Positions 55,749 to 63,285 of a stretch of DNA of 64,000 nt are shown piece by piece. The stretch spans positions 140,562 through 204,561 of the forward strand of contig NZ_JAIQYY010000013.1 in the NCBI RefSeq assembly GCF_020181035.1, in the 5' to 3' direction. This stretch comes from Streptomyces sp. CoH27 (GTDB lineage Bacteria; Actinomycetota; Actinomycetes; Streptomycetales; Streptomycetaceae). Position 1 is the first letter of the stretch; each line of letters begins with the position of its first letter. Both the position numbers and the translations under genes were made by a program. Below the pieces are notes generated by a model. It did not search any database. It was not told where the DNA came from and saw only the letters and a program-made list of their open reading frames with translations.

Positions 55749-56671
55749 CGCGCGCTCCTCCCGCGACCGGCCCGCGCCGGCACGTCCGCCCTGATCAGGC
55801 CCCGAGCGCGAAGATCGGCCCAGAGTCCGTCGGGAACGGGCCGATGGCGAAGCTCCGCGTTCCGCTCGACCTGTTCGAGGTTCCGCATGCCCAGGGTGAC
55901 GTTGATGATACTGGGATGCGTCCGGGGGAAGGCGATGGCAGCAGCGGGCAGGCTCGTCCCGTGCGCCACGCAGACCTCGGCGATCTCCCGGGCGCGCGCG
56001 ACCCGCTCCGGAGGAGCCTCCCGGTAGTCGTACTTCATTCCCTCGGTGGGCCGGTCGTGGGAGTCGTGGGAGAGCAGCCCGGAGTTGAACATGCCGACGG
56101 CGACCACACTCTTGCCCAGTTCCCGCGCGGCGGGCAGGTCGTCCAGTGCCGACTGGTCCAGCAGCGTGTAGCGCCCGGCCGGCATCACCACGTCGGCGGC
56201 GGTCTCGCGCAGGAAACGGGCGAGCATCGCCGACTGGTTCATGCCCGCGCCGATCGCGCCGATCACTCCCTGCGCACGCAGCTCCGCCAGGGCGGGCATG
56301 GCCTCCTCGGCGGCCTGCCGCCAGTGGTCGCGGCTGAAGTCCCACTGTCTGCGCAGGTCGTCCCGTACGGCGAAACCCTCGCTGTCGACACCGCGCGGCT
56401 GCTCGTCGGGCACGAGGAGCCGGCCCGCCTTGGCGGACACCACGTACTCGGCGCGCGGCAGGTGCCGCAGTGCCGCGCCCCGGCGGCGCTCGGAGAGGCC
56501 GAGACCGTAGTGCGGCGCGGTGTCGAAGTACCGGATGCCGGCCGTCCAGGCCGCCTCGACCGCGGCAGCCGCGTCCTTCGCCGGGGTGACCTCGTAGAGG
56601 TTGCCGATGACGCAGGCTCCGAAGCCGAGTTCGGTCAGCTCGACCGTGGTGTTCCCGGTCTTCCGGCGCCC
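55739..56671 (-). CDS. Aldo/keto reductase, L-fucose/D-threo-aldose dehydrogenase type (5' end unclear)
   Basis: About 310 aa. LGFGACVIGNLYEVTPAKDA, GIRYFDTAPHYGLGLSERR (catalytic Asp/Tyr), AGRYTLLDQSALDDLP and HPSIINVTLGMRN fit the aldose 1-dehydrogenase clade that oxidises L-fucose. The family N-terminus RRKTGNTTVELTELGFG is readable, but no ATG, GTG or TTG occurs in frame between an upstream TAG (about 56700) and this block; where the start should be, the codon is ATC (56669-56671). Either a start codon was lost by mutation or by the rearrangement with the fucosidase/ricin relic. Operon with the GntR gene. Confidence 0.75.
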   Translation of the reverse strand, partial: GRRKTGNTTVELTELGFGACVIGNLYEVTPAKDAAAAVEAAWTAGIRYFDTAPHYGLGLSERRRGAALRHLPRAEYVVSAKAGRLLVPDEQPRGVDSEGFAVRDDLRRQWDFSRDHWRQAAEEAMPALAELRAQGVIGAIGAGMNQSAMLARFLRETAADVVMPAGRYTLLDQSALDDLPAARELGKSVVAVGMFNSGLLSHDSHDRPTEGMKYDYREAPPERVARAREIAEVCVAHGTSLPAAAIAFPRTHPSIINVTLGMRNLEQVERNAELRHRPVPDGLWADLRARGLIRADVPARAGRGRSARCR

Positions 56672-57018
56672 GATGGGCCACCTGAAGCGCTTCGGAGAGT
56701 CGGTCTACGCGACCCGGCCCTGGACAGCGGCGGCAACGTGGCCTCCGGGTCCGACCTCAAGCAGTGGACCTGGGACGGCAGCCCGAACCTGCAGTGGCGG
56801 GCCGAAGAGGTCGGTCACCGGTCAGGCAGGCGCCGTGGAACGGCGGTACGAACCAGCAGTGGACGATCACCCACCGAGGCGACGGCCGCCACACGATCGC
56901 CAACCGCACCACCGGCCTCGTCCTCGACGGCGGCGGCAACGTCGCCTCGGGCTCCGTCACCAAGCAGTGGACGTACGGAAGCAGCACGAACCTGCTGTGG
57001 ACCTTCACCGCTGAGTGA
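56640..57018 (+). pseudogene. Relic of alpha-L-fucosidase fused to ricin-type lectin
   Basis: Plus-strand fragments in three frames: GHLKRFGESVYATRPW (like the WLKxNGESIYGTRPW block of GH29 fucosidases), then ALDSGGNVASGSDLKQWTWD, then APWNGGTNQQWTI with RTTGLVLDGGGNVASGSVTK and a final WTFTAE stop at 57016-57018. These are QxW ricin-B repeats. The catalytic body and most of the first lectin repeats are gone. It abuts the aldo/keto reductase gene head to head. Confidence 0.7.
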
Positions 57019-57054
57019 CGGGAGGGCTCGCGAGGGCTTTCGCGGGCGGCGCGA

Positions 57055-57660
57055 TCAGTGCCGGGCGAACTGGAGACCGGTCGGTTGCACGACGTTCGGC
57101 CGCAGCGCGATCCCGCTGACGGTCAGTTGCTGACCGTAGAGGTCCGTGATTCTGATCGCGTCGCCGCACCCGCTGCCGTCGGCGGAGATGAAGGAGTTGT
57201 AGCCGGTACGGGGGGGGGGCAGCTGCCGCCAGCCCCCTGCGGTGCGCACCTCCAGCCCGGCGAGCGGATTGCGGTGTCCGATCGCCGGGATGCCGCACCA
57301 GTAGGGGCTGGAACCGGTCTTGTACCGGATGGAAATGGTGCCGGACGCACTGGGGCTCAGCAGGCTCCAGGTGATCGGGATCCGGCCGGCCTTGAGGTCG
57401 GCGAGTTTCGCGAAGGCCTGCCGGCTGAGGTCGAGTTGCCCGGGTGCGCAGGGCAGCGGGCACTCGTTGGTGATCCGCACCTGACGGAGGCGCCGTTCGC
57501 CGCGCGGACGAGCGGAGTGCGACGGCCGCGGCGGCAAAGCCGTCGGCCGCGGAGACCCCGCGTCCCCCACGCACTGCGCAGTGGCCACAGGAAGCGAAAA
57601 GGTTGCCTACGAGTCCCTGCGAAGCCCGTGCCGGACGCGAACGGAGGTGTCCGGCAGGGC
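57055..57660 (-). pseudogene. Expansin-like protein, N-terminal half lost and frameshifted
   Basis: The readable 140 C-terminal residues are a bacterial expansin: VRITNECPLPCAPGQLDLSR, QAFAKLADLKAGRIPITW, GSSPYWCGIPAIGHRNPLAG, GYNSFISADGSGCGDAIRIT, GIALRPNVVQPTGLQF. Upstream, the frame breaks: LVRAANGASV, which should precede VRITNECP, is in the register one base away, and no signal peptide or first half of the double-psi barrel is found. A wall-loosening, cellulose-binding protein by descent, not functional as sequenced. Confidence 0.7.
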
Positions 57661-58965
57661 TCAGCGGTTGAACGTCAGGGGCGGTGCCGCGTTGCGGGCC
57701 AGCGCGTGGGCCTGGTCGGGCCACCAGGCGCCGGCGGGCGGGTCGACGATGCCGTACTCGGGGTCGATCGTGCCGCCGGTGTTGCGCGTGCAGCTGCCGT
57801 CGGATTCACCAGGGGTCTTGATCCACAGATAGGCATCGACGAGCGGGACGCCGGTGTGGGCGGTGGGGCGTGGTCCGAGACCGCGGCCTGGCGCGTTGCA
57901 CCAGATCTCCGGGTCACCGCTGTACTTGCCCGGCGGCGGGGTCCAGGCGCCCCGGCCGTTGCGGCTGGTGTCGATCACGAAGTGACGCAGCTCGTCGGCC
58001 GGCGGGTTGCCCACGTTCTGGTCGAACCAGGCGTCGGTCCACCGCCAGGTGGCGGGGTCCGTGGGGGAGACGGCGTCGCCGGGGGCGCCGTCGTTGGGGG
58101 CGGCGGACGAGTAGTACTGGCTGGCGCACCAGTCGGTGTGGCCGCGCGCCTGCTCGGGACCCTTGGTGGCGAACCAGAGGCACTTGGCGATCCAGGTGCC
58201 GTATCTGGCGTTGTGGTCGGTGGGGTGGTTGTTGGAGACGTTCAGGGCGAAGCCGTCGCCGTACTGGACCCCGGCGTCCTGCAGTCGCTGGGCGATGTCG
58301 CCGACAGACCGCCACTGTACGTTGCCGGCGTCCAGGTAGACCGCGGTGCGCGGCCGGGCCTTCAGGGTCTTGACGGCGTACGCGAGGTCGGCGATGCGGG
58401 CGGCGGTGAGTTCGCCGCTCGGGTCCGTGGTGGGCCCGCAGTCCTTGGGAAGGTTGGCCAGGCCGTCGGGCTCGACGACGATCACCGCCTTGTCGTCGCC
58501 TATGCCGGCGGCGAAGGCGTCGATCCACTGGCGGTAGGCGGCGGAGGATGCGGCTCCGCCGCTGGAGTACTGGGAGCAGTCCCGGCCGGGTATGTCGTAG
58601 GCGACCAGGACGGGGGTCCGGCCGACGGCCCGGGCCCGGCGGACGAGTGTGTGCACCTTGACGCGCACCTCGTCGGGCGTGCCGTCGGTGAACCATTCGG
58701 CCTGCGGCCAGCTCGCGAGCCTGGCCATGTTCGTGGCGTCCTCGATGTCGCCGTTTCTGAAGTCGACGAGGGCCTGCTTCGCCGCCTTGCTGTGCGGGTC
58801 CACATAGAACTTCGTGGCCGGGGTGACCACGTCCTGTGTGGGTGTGGGTGTGGGTGTGGGTGTGGGCGTGGGCGTGGCCTGAGCCTGCGTCGCGGTGAGG
58901 GCGGCGCAGACAGTGAGCGTCGCGATGACGGCGGCCGCGCGGCGCCTCGGGTTGCGTGGTTTCAT
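57661..58965 (-). CDS. Secreted GH6 glucanase, larger type
   Basis: 434-aa glycoside hydrolase family 6 protein. Signal peptide (about 1-30), a TP-repeat linker (residues 31-43), then the GH6 barrel: FYVDPHSKAAKQALVDFR, VLVAYDIPGRDCSQYSSGGA (catalytic-acid region), VVEPDGLANLPKDCG, YLDAGNVQWRSVGD, FALNVSNNHPTD, DTSRNGRGAW and YLWIKTPGESDGSC. No cellulose-binding module. Cleaves beta-1,4-glucan outside the cell. Faces the cebR-like gene together with the next GH6; probably CebR controlled. Confidence 0.92.
   Translation of the reverse strand: MKPRNPRRRAAAVIATLTVCAALTATQAQATPTPTPTPTPTPTQDVVTPATKFYVDPHSKAAKQALVDFRNGDIEDATNMARLASWPQAEWFTDGTPDEVRVKVHTLVRRARAVGRTPVLVAYDIPGRDCSQYSSGGAASSAAYRQWIDAFAAGIGDDKAVIVVEPDGLANLPKDCGPTTDPSGELTAARIADLAYAVKTLKARPRTAVYLDAGNVQWRSVGDIAQRLQDAGVQYGDGFALNVSNNHPTDHNARYGTWIAKCLWFATKGPEQARGHTDWCASQYYSSAAPNDGAPGDAVSPTDPATWRWTDAWFDQNVGNPPADELRHFVIDTSRNGRGAWTPPPGKYSGDPEIWCNAPGRGLGPRPTAHTGVPLVDAYLWIKTPGESDGSCTRNTGGTIDPEYGIVDPPAGAWWPDQAHALARNAAPPLTFNR
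58809..58880. repeat. GTGTGG/GTGTGG-type repeat in GH6 linker
   Basis: Runs of GTGGGT/GTGTGG hexamers around 58842-58878 encode the TPTPTP linker of the GH6 protein on the minus strand. Low-complexity, slippage-prone linker. Confidence 0.7.
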
Positions 58966-59020
58966 GACTGCTCCTGAGCGGTGGATGGATGAGGGGGGCG
59001 TCTGCCCCAGGACGGTCCGA

Positions 59021-59986
59021 TCAGTAGCCGTAGATCATCTTGTAGGCGACCTCGGGGAGGAACTGTCCGGCCGAGGAGCCGGTTCCGACGCCGCAGTTGC
59101 CGTCGGACTCGCCCGGGGTCTTGATCCACAGCAGCATCTCGGCACCTCCGCCCGTCTGGGTCGGGGTGCCGATACGGCGGCCTGAGGGGTTGCACCACTG
59201 GCCGTTGGAGCCGTTGCCGTTGCGGCTGGTGTCCACGACGAACGGCTTGGTGTAGCCGTAGCGGGCGCTGAGTTCGCTGTTGACGGCGTTGCCGTAGGCG
59301 ATGTTCTCGGCCGTGGTGTAGTAGTTCGAGATGTTGAGCGAGAAGCCGTGGGCCTGTCGCAGGCCGGCTTCGTGGAGGCGCTGGGCCATGGTCGCCGGGC
59401 TCGCCCAGCCCGGGTTGCCGGCGTCCAGATAGACCCAGGTGTTGGGTGCCTGGCGGTTGAACTGCGTGAGGGCACCGGTGATCATGCCTTCGCGTTCGTC
59501 GATCTGAGCCCGGGTCATGCAGCCGTAGTCCGCGAGGGAGTCCGGTTCGAGGAGGACGACGGCCGGGCGGTTGGCGATACCGCCGGCGAACTGGGCGATC
59601 CAGCTCGCGTAGGCGGACGGCGAGGCGGCTCCGCCGGCGGAGTGTCCGCCGCAGTAGTCGCGGTTGTAGATGTTGTACGCGACGAGGACGGGCAGCTTGT
59701 GCTGGTGGTCCGCCGCGCCTGTGTAGGCGCCCGTGGCGGTGCCGATGGTGCCGCTCCAGGAGCCGAACCAGTGGGCCATCGGGGTGTTGGCGATGGAGGC
59801 GTTGATCGCGGGCGCCCGGCCGTCGCCGGGGTTGGCGGCGACCCACCGTTTCACGCTGGAGTCGGGGTCCACGTAGAACCCGCTTGTCATGGTGGTCGGG
59901 TCGGCAGCGTGGGCGGACGGTGCGACGGCGAGCGCCAGCGGCAGGGCGAAGGACGCTGCCACGAGGGCGCGCAGTCTGCGGCGCAT
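59021..59986 (-). CDS. Secreted GH6 endoglucanase
   Basis: 321-aa GH6 enzyme lacking extra domains. ATG at 59986 starts MRRRLRALVAASFALPLALA, a signal peptide ending SAHAA. Core motifs FYVDPDSSVKRWVAANPG, VLVAYNIYNRDYCGGHSAGG, LLEPDSLADYGC, YLDAGNPGWAS, FSLNISNYYTT, DTSRNGNGSNG and LWIKTPGESDGNCG. Close to endoglucanases such as CelA1. First gene after the CebR box, so directly under cellobiose control (inference from box). Confidence 0.93.
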   Translation of the reverse strand: MRRRLRALVAASFALPLALAVAPSAHAADPTTMTSGFYVDPDSSVKRWVAANPGDGRAPAINASIANTPMAHWFGSWSGTIGTATGAYTGAADHQHKLPVLVAYNIYNRDYCGGHSAGGAASPSAYASWIAQFAGGIANRPAVVLLEPDSLADYGCMTRAQIDEREGMITGALTQFNRQAPNTWVYLDAGNPGWASPATMAQRLHEAGLRQAHGFSLNISNYYTTAENIAYGNAVNSELSARYGYTKPFVVDTSRNGNGSNGQWCNPSGRRIGTPTQTGGGAEMLLWIKTPGESDGNCGVGTGSSAGQFLPEVAYKMIYGY

Positions 59987-60060
59987 GACTGTACCTCGAC
60001 TTCCTGACGGAGATGCCCCGCACGCTCTCGTCCCGGGACGGACGTGCGACGCCGAATATG

Positions 60061-60074
60061 TGGGAGCGCTCCCA
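60061..60074. promoter_or_regulatory. CebR box TGGGAGCGCTCCCA
   Basis: Exact 14-bp palindrome matching the known Streptomyces CebR operator consensus, 75 bp upstream of the GH6 start and next to a CATATT -10-like element on the minus strand. CebR releases it on binding cello-oligosaccharides, switching on cellulase genes. Confidence 0.92.
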
Positions 60075-60208
60075 TTTGGAAGCGGTACCAGATGCTGGAG
60101 GGAACCTTGGGGTGTGGCCGGTATCGTGTGATGAGCTGTTCGAGCTGTCAAGGGAGTTGTGCAATGCTCCCTTCGCATGGCGGAAAAGAGGCTCTACAGT
60201 CTTGAAAA

Positions 60209-60224
60209 CTGGAAGCGCTACCAG
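60209..60224. promoter_or_regulatory. LacI-type palindrome upstream of cebR-like gene
   Basis: CTGGAAGCGCTACCAG, symmetric around AGCGCT with one mismatch pair, 40 bp upstream of the LacI gene; a further AGGGAG-N10-CTCCCT repeat lies at 60151-60172. Likely autoregulatory sites. Confidence 0.45.
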
Positions 60225-60263
60225 CCGCTTGCCGTCCGGCTGAGAGGGAGAGGCTCACGGTTC

Positions 60264-61280
60264 ATGGCAGCAGATACGCCACGCCGGCAGTCGACGCTCG
60301 ACGAGGTGGCCGAACTCGCCGGCGTCTCCCGCTCGGTGGCCTCCCGCGTCCTCAACAACGCCCCGCACGTCAGCCGCGTCAAACGCGAGGCGGTCGAACG
60401 GGCCGTCCAGCAGCTCGGTTACGTACGCAATCCGACCGCCCGCGCTCTGGCCAGCCGCCAGACGGGAGCGGCCGCCCTGGTTGTCGCGGGAGAGGAGCCG
60501 TCGATCTTCGCGGACCCTTTCTTCGCCCAGGTGATCGTGGGGGCGTCGGCCGCTCTGGAGGAGGCCGACCTGCATCTGATGCTGTGCCTGGCGGCCTCCG
60601 ACCGGGGCCGCAAGCGAGTGGAGGAACTCCTTCGGTCCAAGGGCGCCGACGGCGTCATGCTGATGGCACTGCGCGAGAACGATCCGCTGGCCCGTATGGC
60701 CGAGGAGGCGGAGATGCCCGTCGTGTTCGGCGGACGCCCGGCCGCTTCGGCTGCTCCCCGGTGGTACGTGGACGTCGACAACGCCGGCGGAGCGCGCGAG
60801 GCCACCGAGCATCTGATCTCGCGTGGCCGGACTCATGTGGCGGCGATCTGCGGGCGTCTGGACACCGAGGTCGGGCGCGCCCGGTACCGCGGCTACCGGG
60901 ACGCCGTGCTGGCCGTCGGCCTCGAACCGTACCCGCCGCAGGAGGGGGACTTCACCGAGCCCAGTGGAGCCGCCGCCATGGCCGCATTGCTGGCGAACCA
61001 CCCTGAGGTGGACGGCGTGTTCGCCGCCAACGACAACATGGGGGCGGGAGCGCTGCGCACGTTGCGTACGGCCGGCCGACTGGTCCCCGACGACGTCGCG
61101 GTGGTCGGTTTCGACGACCTGACTGTCGCCCAGGTCGCCGATCCGCCGCTCACCACCGTTCATCAGCCCATAAAGGCCTTCGGACGAGAGATGGCGCGCA
61201 TGCTCGTCGCGCTCATCAACGGACAGGAGCCCACCCCGCTGATCCTGCCCACCCGCTTGGTCACCCGCTCCAGCTCCTGA
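60264..61280 (+). CDS. LacI-family regulator, CebR-like
   Basis: 338 aa. HTH STLDEVAELAGVSRSVASRV with hinge NPTARALASRQTGAAALVV, and a periplasmic-binding-protein-like effector domain (GFDDLTVAQVADPPLTTVHQ). ATG at 60264 after GAGAGGGAGAGG. Divergent from two GH6 cellulases and preceded by a CebR box, so it should repress them until cellobiose is present. Equivalent CebR genes usually sit beside cebEFG; that transporter is not seen here, so it may be a paralogue specialised for these enzymes. Confidence 0.88.
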   Translation: MAADTPRRQSTLDEVAELAGVSRSVASRVLNNAPHVSRVKREAVERAVQQLGYVRNPTARALASRQTGAAALVVAGEEPSIFADPFFAQVIVGASAALEEADLHLMLCLAASDRGRKRVEELLRSKGADGVMLMALRENDPLARMAEEAEMPVVFGGRPAASAAPRWYVDVDNAGGAREATEHLISRGRTHVAAICGRLDTEVGRARYRGYRDAVLAVGLEPYPPQEGDFTEPSGAAAMAALLANHPEVDGVFAANDNMGAGALRTLRTAGRLVPDDVAVVGFDDLTVAQVADPPLTTVHQPIKAFGREMARMLVALINGQEPTPLILPTRLVTRSSS

Positions 61281-61544
61281 CGGCCGTGATCCCGACGCCC
61301 GGCGTGGTTGCCTTGCCTCTGGACGAAGAACGCCAAGAACACGGCCGACACGGAGCCGATCAGCAGTCGCCCACGCCCGTCCAGAACGCAAAGGCCGCCG
61401 GCCGGGGAGCGGGCGAGGGGCACCAGGAGACCTTGTATCCATCGGACTCGGCGTACGTGACGAGGGAGCCCTGTCAGGCGGACAGCATCGAGACGACGGT
61501 TCCGCCCTGGGGCAGGCGGCGCTGCGCAAGGCGCCACACAGTGA
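61281..61544. other. Intergenic region between convergent LacI genes
   Basis: About 260 bp with no recognisable gene, hairpin or palindrome that I can support. Confidence 0.4.
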
Positions 61545-62588
61545 TCAGCGCATCGCGCGATCGACTCGCGACGGCCGGCCGGTGGGTGCGGCGGCTGTAC
61601 TGGAGCGCAGCGAGATCGGCGGGGTCAACAGGATGTGCCGAGGCGGGGTGTTCGGCGCGGCGATGCGTTCCATCAGCAGGGAAACGGCCTTCTCCCCCAT
61701 GTCCAGGGCCGGTACGTCCGCCGCCGTGAGCGGCGGACGGAAGTCTTCGGCCCAGATCCTGGCCGCGACTCCGGTGACGGAGAAGTCGTACGGCACTTCG
61801 AGGCCGCTGTCCGCCAGCGCGCGCTCGATGCCGGGCAGCGCGGCCTCGTTGATGGTGGTGACAGCGGTGAGGTCCGGATGGCTGCGCAGGAGCGCTTCGA
61901 CGCATTCCTGGCCGGAGCGGGCATCGTCCCCGCACGGCACTTCGATGCCGTCAAGACCGCGTTCCGCCACGGCCGCTTCGAAACCCTCACGGGCCCTGTG
62001 TGCGGGACCGTAACCGGCCGAGATGAGTTCCCTGGAACGCGTGACCAGGGCCACCCGGCGGTGCCCCAGATCGGCGAGGTGCCGCACACAGTGCTGGACC
62101 AAGCCGGCATAGTCGACGTCGATCCAGGACATCTGGTGATCGCCGGCTGTGTGCCCGATGCCGACGAAGGGCAGCCCCGCGGCCTGGAGGCGACCCACAC
62201 GAGGGTCCTCCAAGCGGATCTCCATCAGAATGACACCGTCCACCCGGCTCCCGGAGACCAACCGCTCGAAGGAACCGTCGTGAACCCCGCCGGACGGGGA
62301 CAGCAGCACGTCCAGATCGACCCGGGCGGCGGCGTCGACCACGCTGGCGACGAAGTCCAGCTGCATGTGGGTGAGCCTGTTGCCGGCCGGCGGGATGACG
62401 AGACCGATCGTCCGGGTCCGGCCCTCCTTGAGTGCCCTCGCGGTCGCGTTGGGGCGATATCCCAATTCGTTGATCACGTCTTGGATGCGTCTGCGGGTGC
62501 CGGCCGAGACCGGTCGTTTGCCGCTGAGCGCGTAGGACACCGTGCTGCGTGACACACCGGCGCGCCGAGCGATCTCCCCGATGTTCAT
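61545..62588 (-). CDS. LacI-family regulator
   Basis: 347 aa. ATG at 62588 with GGGGAG upstream: NIGEIARRAGVSRSTVSYAL HTH, hinge RPNATARALKEGRTRTIGLV, effector domain with MSWIDVDYAGLVQHCVRHLA and TTINEAALPGIERALADSG. Probably controls a sugar uptake or glycosidase set such as the adjacent decayed ABC system and GH3 gene; GAAGCGCTTC at 63101-63110 is a likely target. Confidence 0.88.
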   Translation of the reverse strand: MNIGEIARRAGVSRSTVSYALSGKRPVSAGTRRRIQDVINELGYRPNATARALKEGRTRTIGLVIPPAGNRLTHMQLDFVASVVDAAARVDLDVLLSPSGGVHDGSFERLVSGSRVDGVILMEIRLEDPRVGRLQAAGLPFVGIGHTAGDHQMSWIDVDYAGLVQHCVRHLADLGHRRVALVTRSRELISAGYGPAHRAREGFEAAVAERGLDGIEVPCGDDARSGQECVEALLRSHPDLTAVTTINEAALPGIERALADSGLEVPYDFSVTGVAARIWAEDFRPPLTAADVPALDMGEKAVSLLMERIAAPNTPPRHILLTPPISLRSSTAAAPTGRPSRVDRAMR

Positions 62589-62639
62589 GCAGCTCCCCAA
62601 GCACTTACCCGCGATCGTCAGGGTACCCCGCGCGCATCG

Positions 62640-63073
62640 GTTTGCCATGGGGTCGGGAAGGGCGTGAGACGTCAGGCCCTGGAAGGCGGCTGCCGCCGGA
62701 GTACACGGTGAGTTCGTGGGAGGCGCTCTGGGACCAGATCTGGTTCGCCGCGCCCGTGCAGTCACGGATCTGCGTACGCGTACCTGCCCTCGTGGATGCG
62801 CTCGGCCGTCGGTGCGGCTGTTGGTCTCGACGCCGATCACGATGAAGCCGAAGGACGACAGCGAGGCGATGTCCGGCTTCACGGGAGTACGCGGCACACA
62901 GGCCGGCAGCGCCCCCTTCAGGCCCGCCTTCGTGTTCGTACCCGTGTGCTGCTGTCCGCCACCCCCGCAGGCGGACAGCGACGGAGCCAGTGCGGCCGCT
63001 CCCGTGCGGCCGCTCCCGCGACCGAGGCGGCTGCGCCGACGAAGCTTCTGCGATTCACCTCGTTCGCCATGGT
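62640..63073 (-). pseudogene. Composite of secreted-protein shards (solute-binding lipoprotein, hydrolase, ricin lectin)
   Basis: Read leftward: MANEVNRRSFVGAAASVAGA, a Tat-type signal, shifts frame near 63030 into ALAPSLSACGGGGQQHTGTN and KAGLKGALPACVP, the start of an ABC sugar-binding lipoprotein (about 70 aa). It then fuses to SLSSFGFIVIGVETNSRTDG, like a strand-turn of secreted alpha/beta-hydrolases (cutinase/lipase type), and after another frame change to IRDCTGAANQIWSQSASHEL, a ricin-type lectin block. Each piece is a fragment; none is complete. Confidence 0.55.
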
Positions 63074-63099
63074 GGCGGCCCCTTCCCCTGAGAGAGCGT

Positions 63100-63111
63100 T
63101 GAAGCGCTTCA
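63100..63111. promoter_or_regulatory. LacI-type operator TGAAGCGCTTCA
   Basis: 12-bp perfect palindrome with the AGCGCT core of LacI-family operators, between the leftward lipoprotein relic and the rightward GH3 gene. Likely target of the LacI protein at 61545-62588. Confidence 0.6.
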
Positions 63112-63285
63112 CTTGGCAGGCGAAGTTGACGGAGATGTCTCGTGCGAAACGTGAGTGCGAGCACCGGAGAAGGTTTCTTTTCGCAGGTCCATTGACAGCC
63201 TGTCATGACGGTGGCAGCGTCGATGCGCTTCGACATTCCGACCTTCGACCCGACATCCACCTGCGCCTGTTGAGGGGTCTGACTC

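Noticed and set aside
56684-56693. GAAGCGCTTC as a LacI operator of the aldo/keto reductase
   Set aside because: It encodes LKRF in the fucosidase relic on the plus strand, so the palindrome may be coincidental; kept only as a remark.
58809-58880. Tandem GTGTGG-like repeats considered as a CRISPR or regulatory array
   Set aside because: No spacers; they encode a TP linker in a secreted enzyme.
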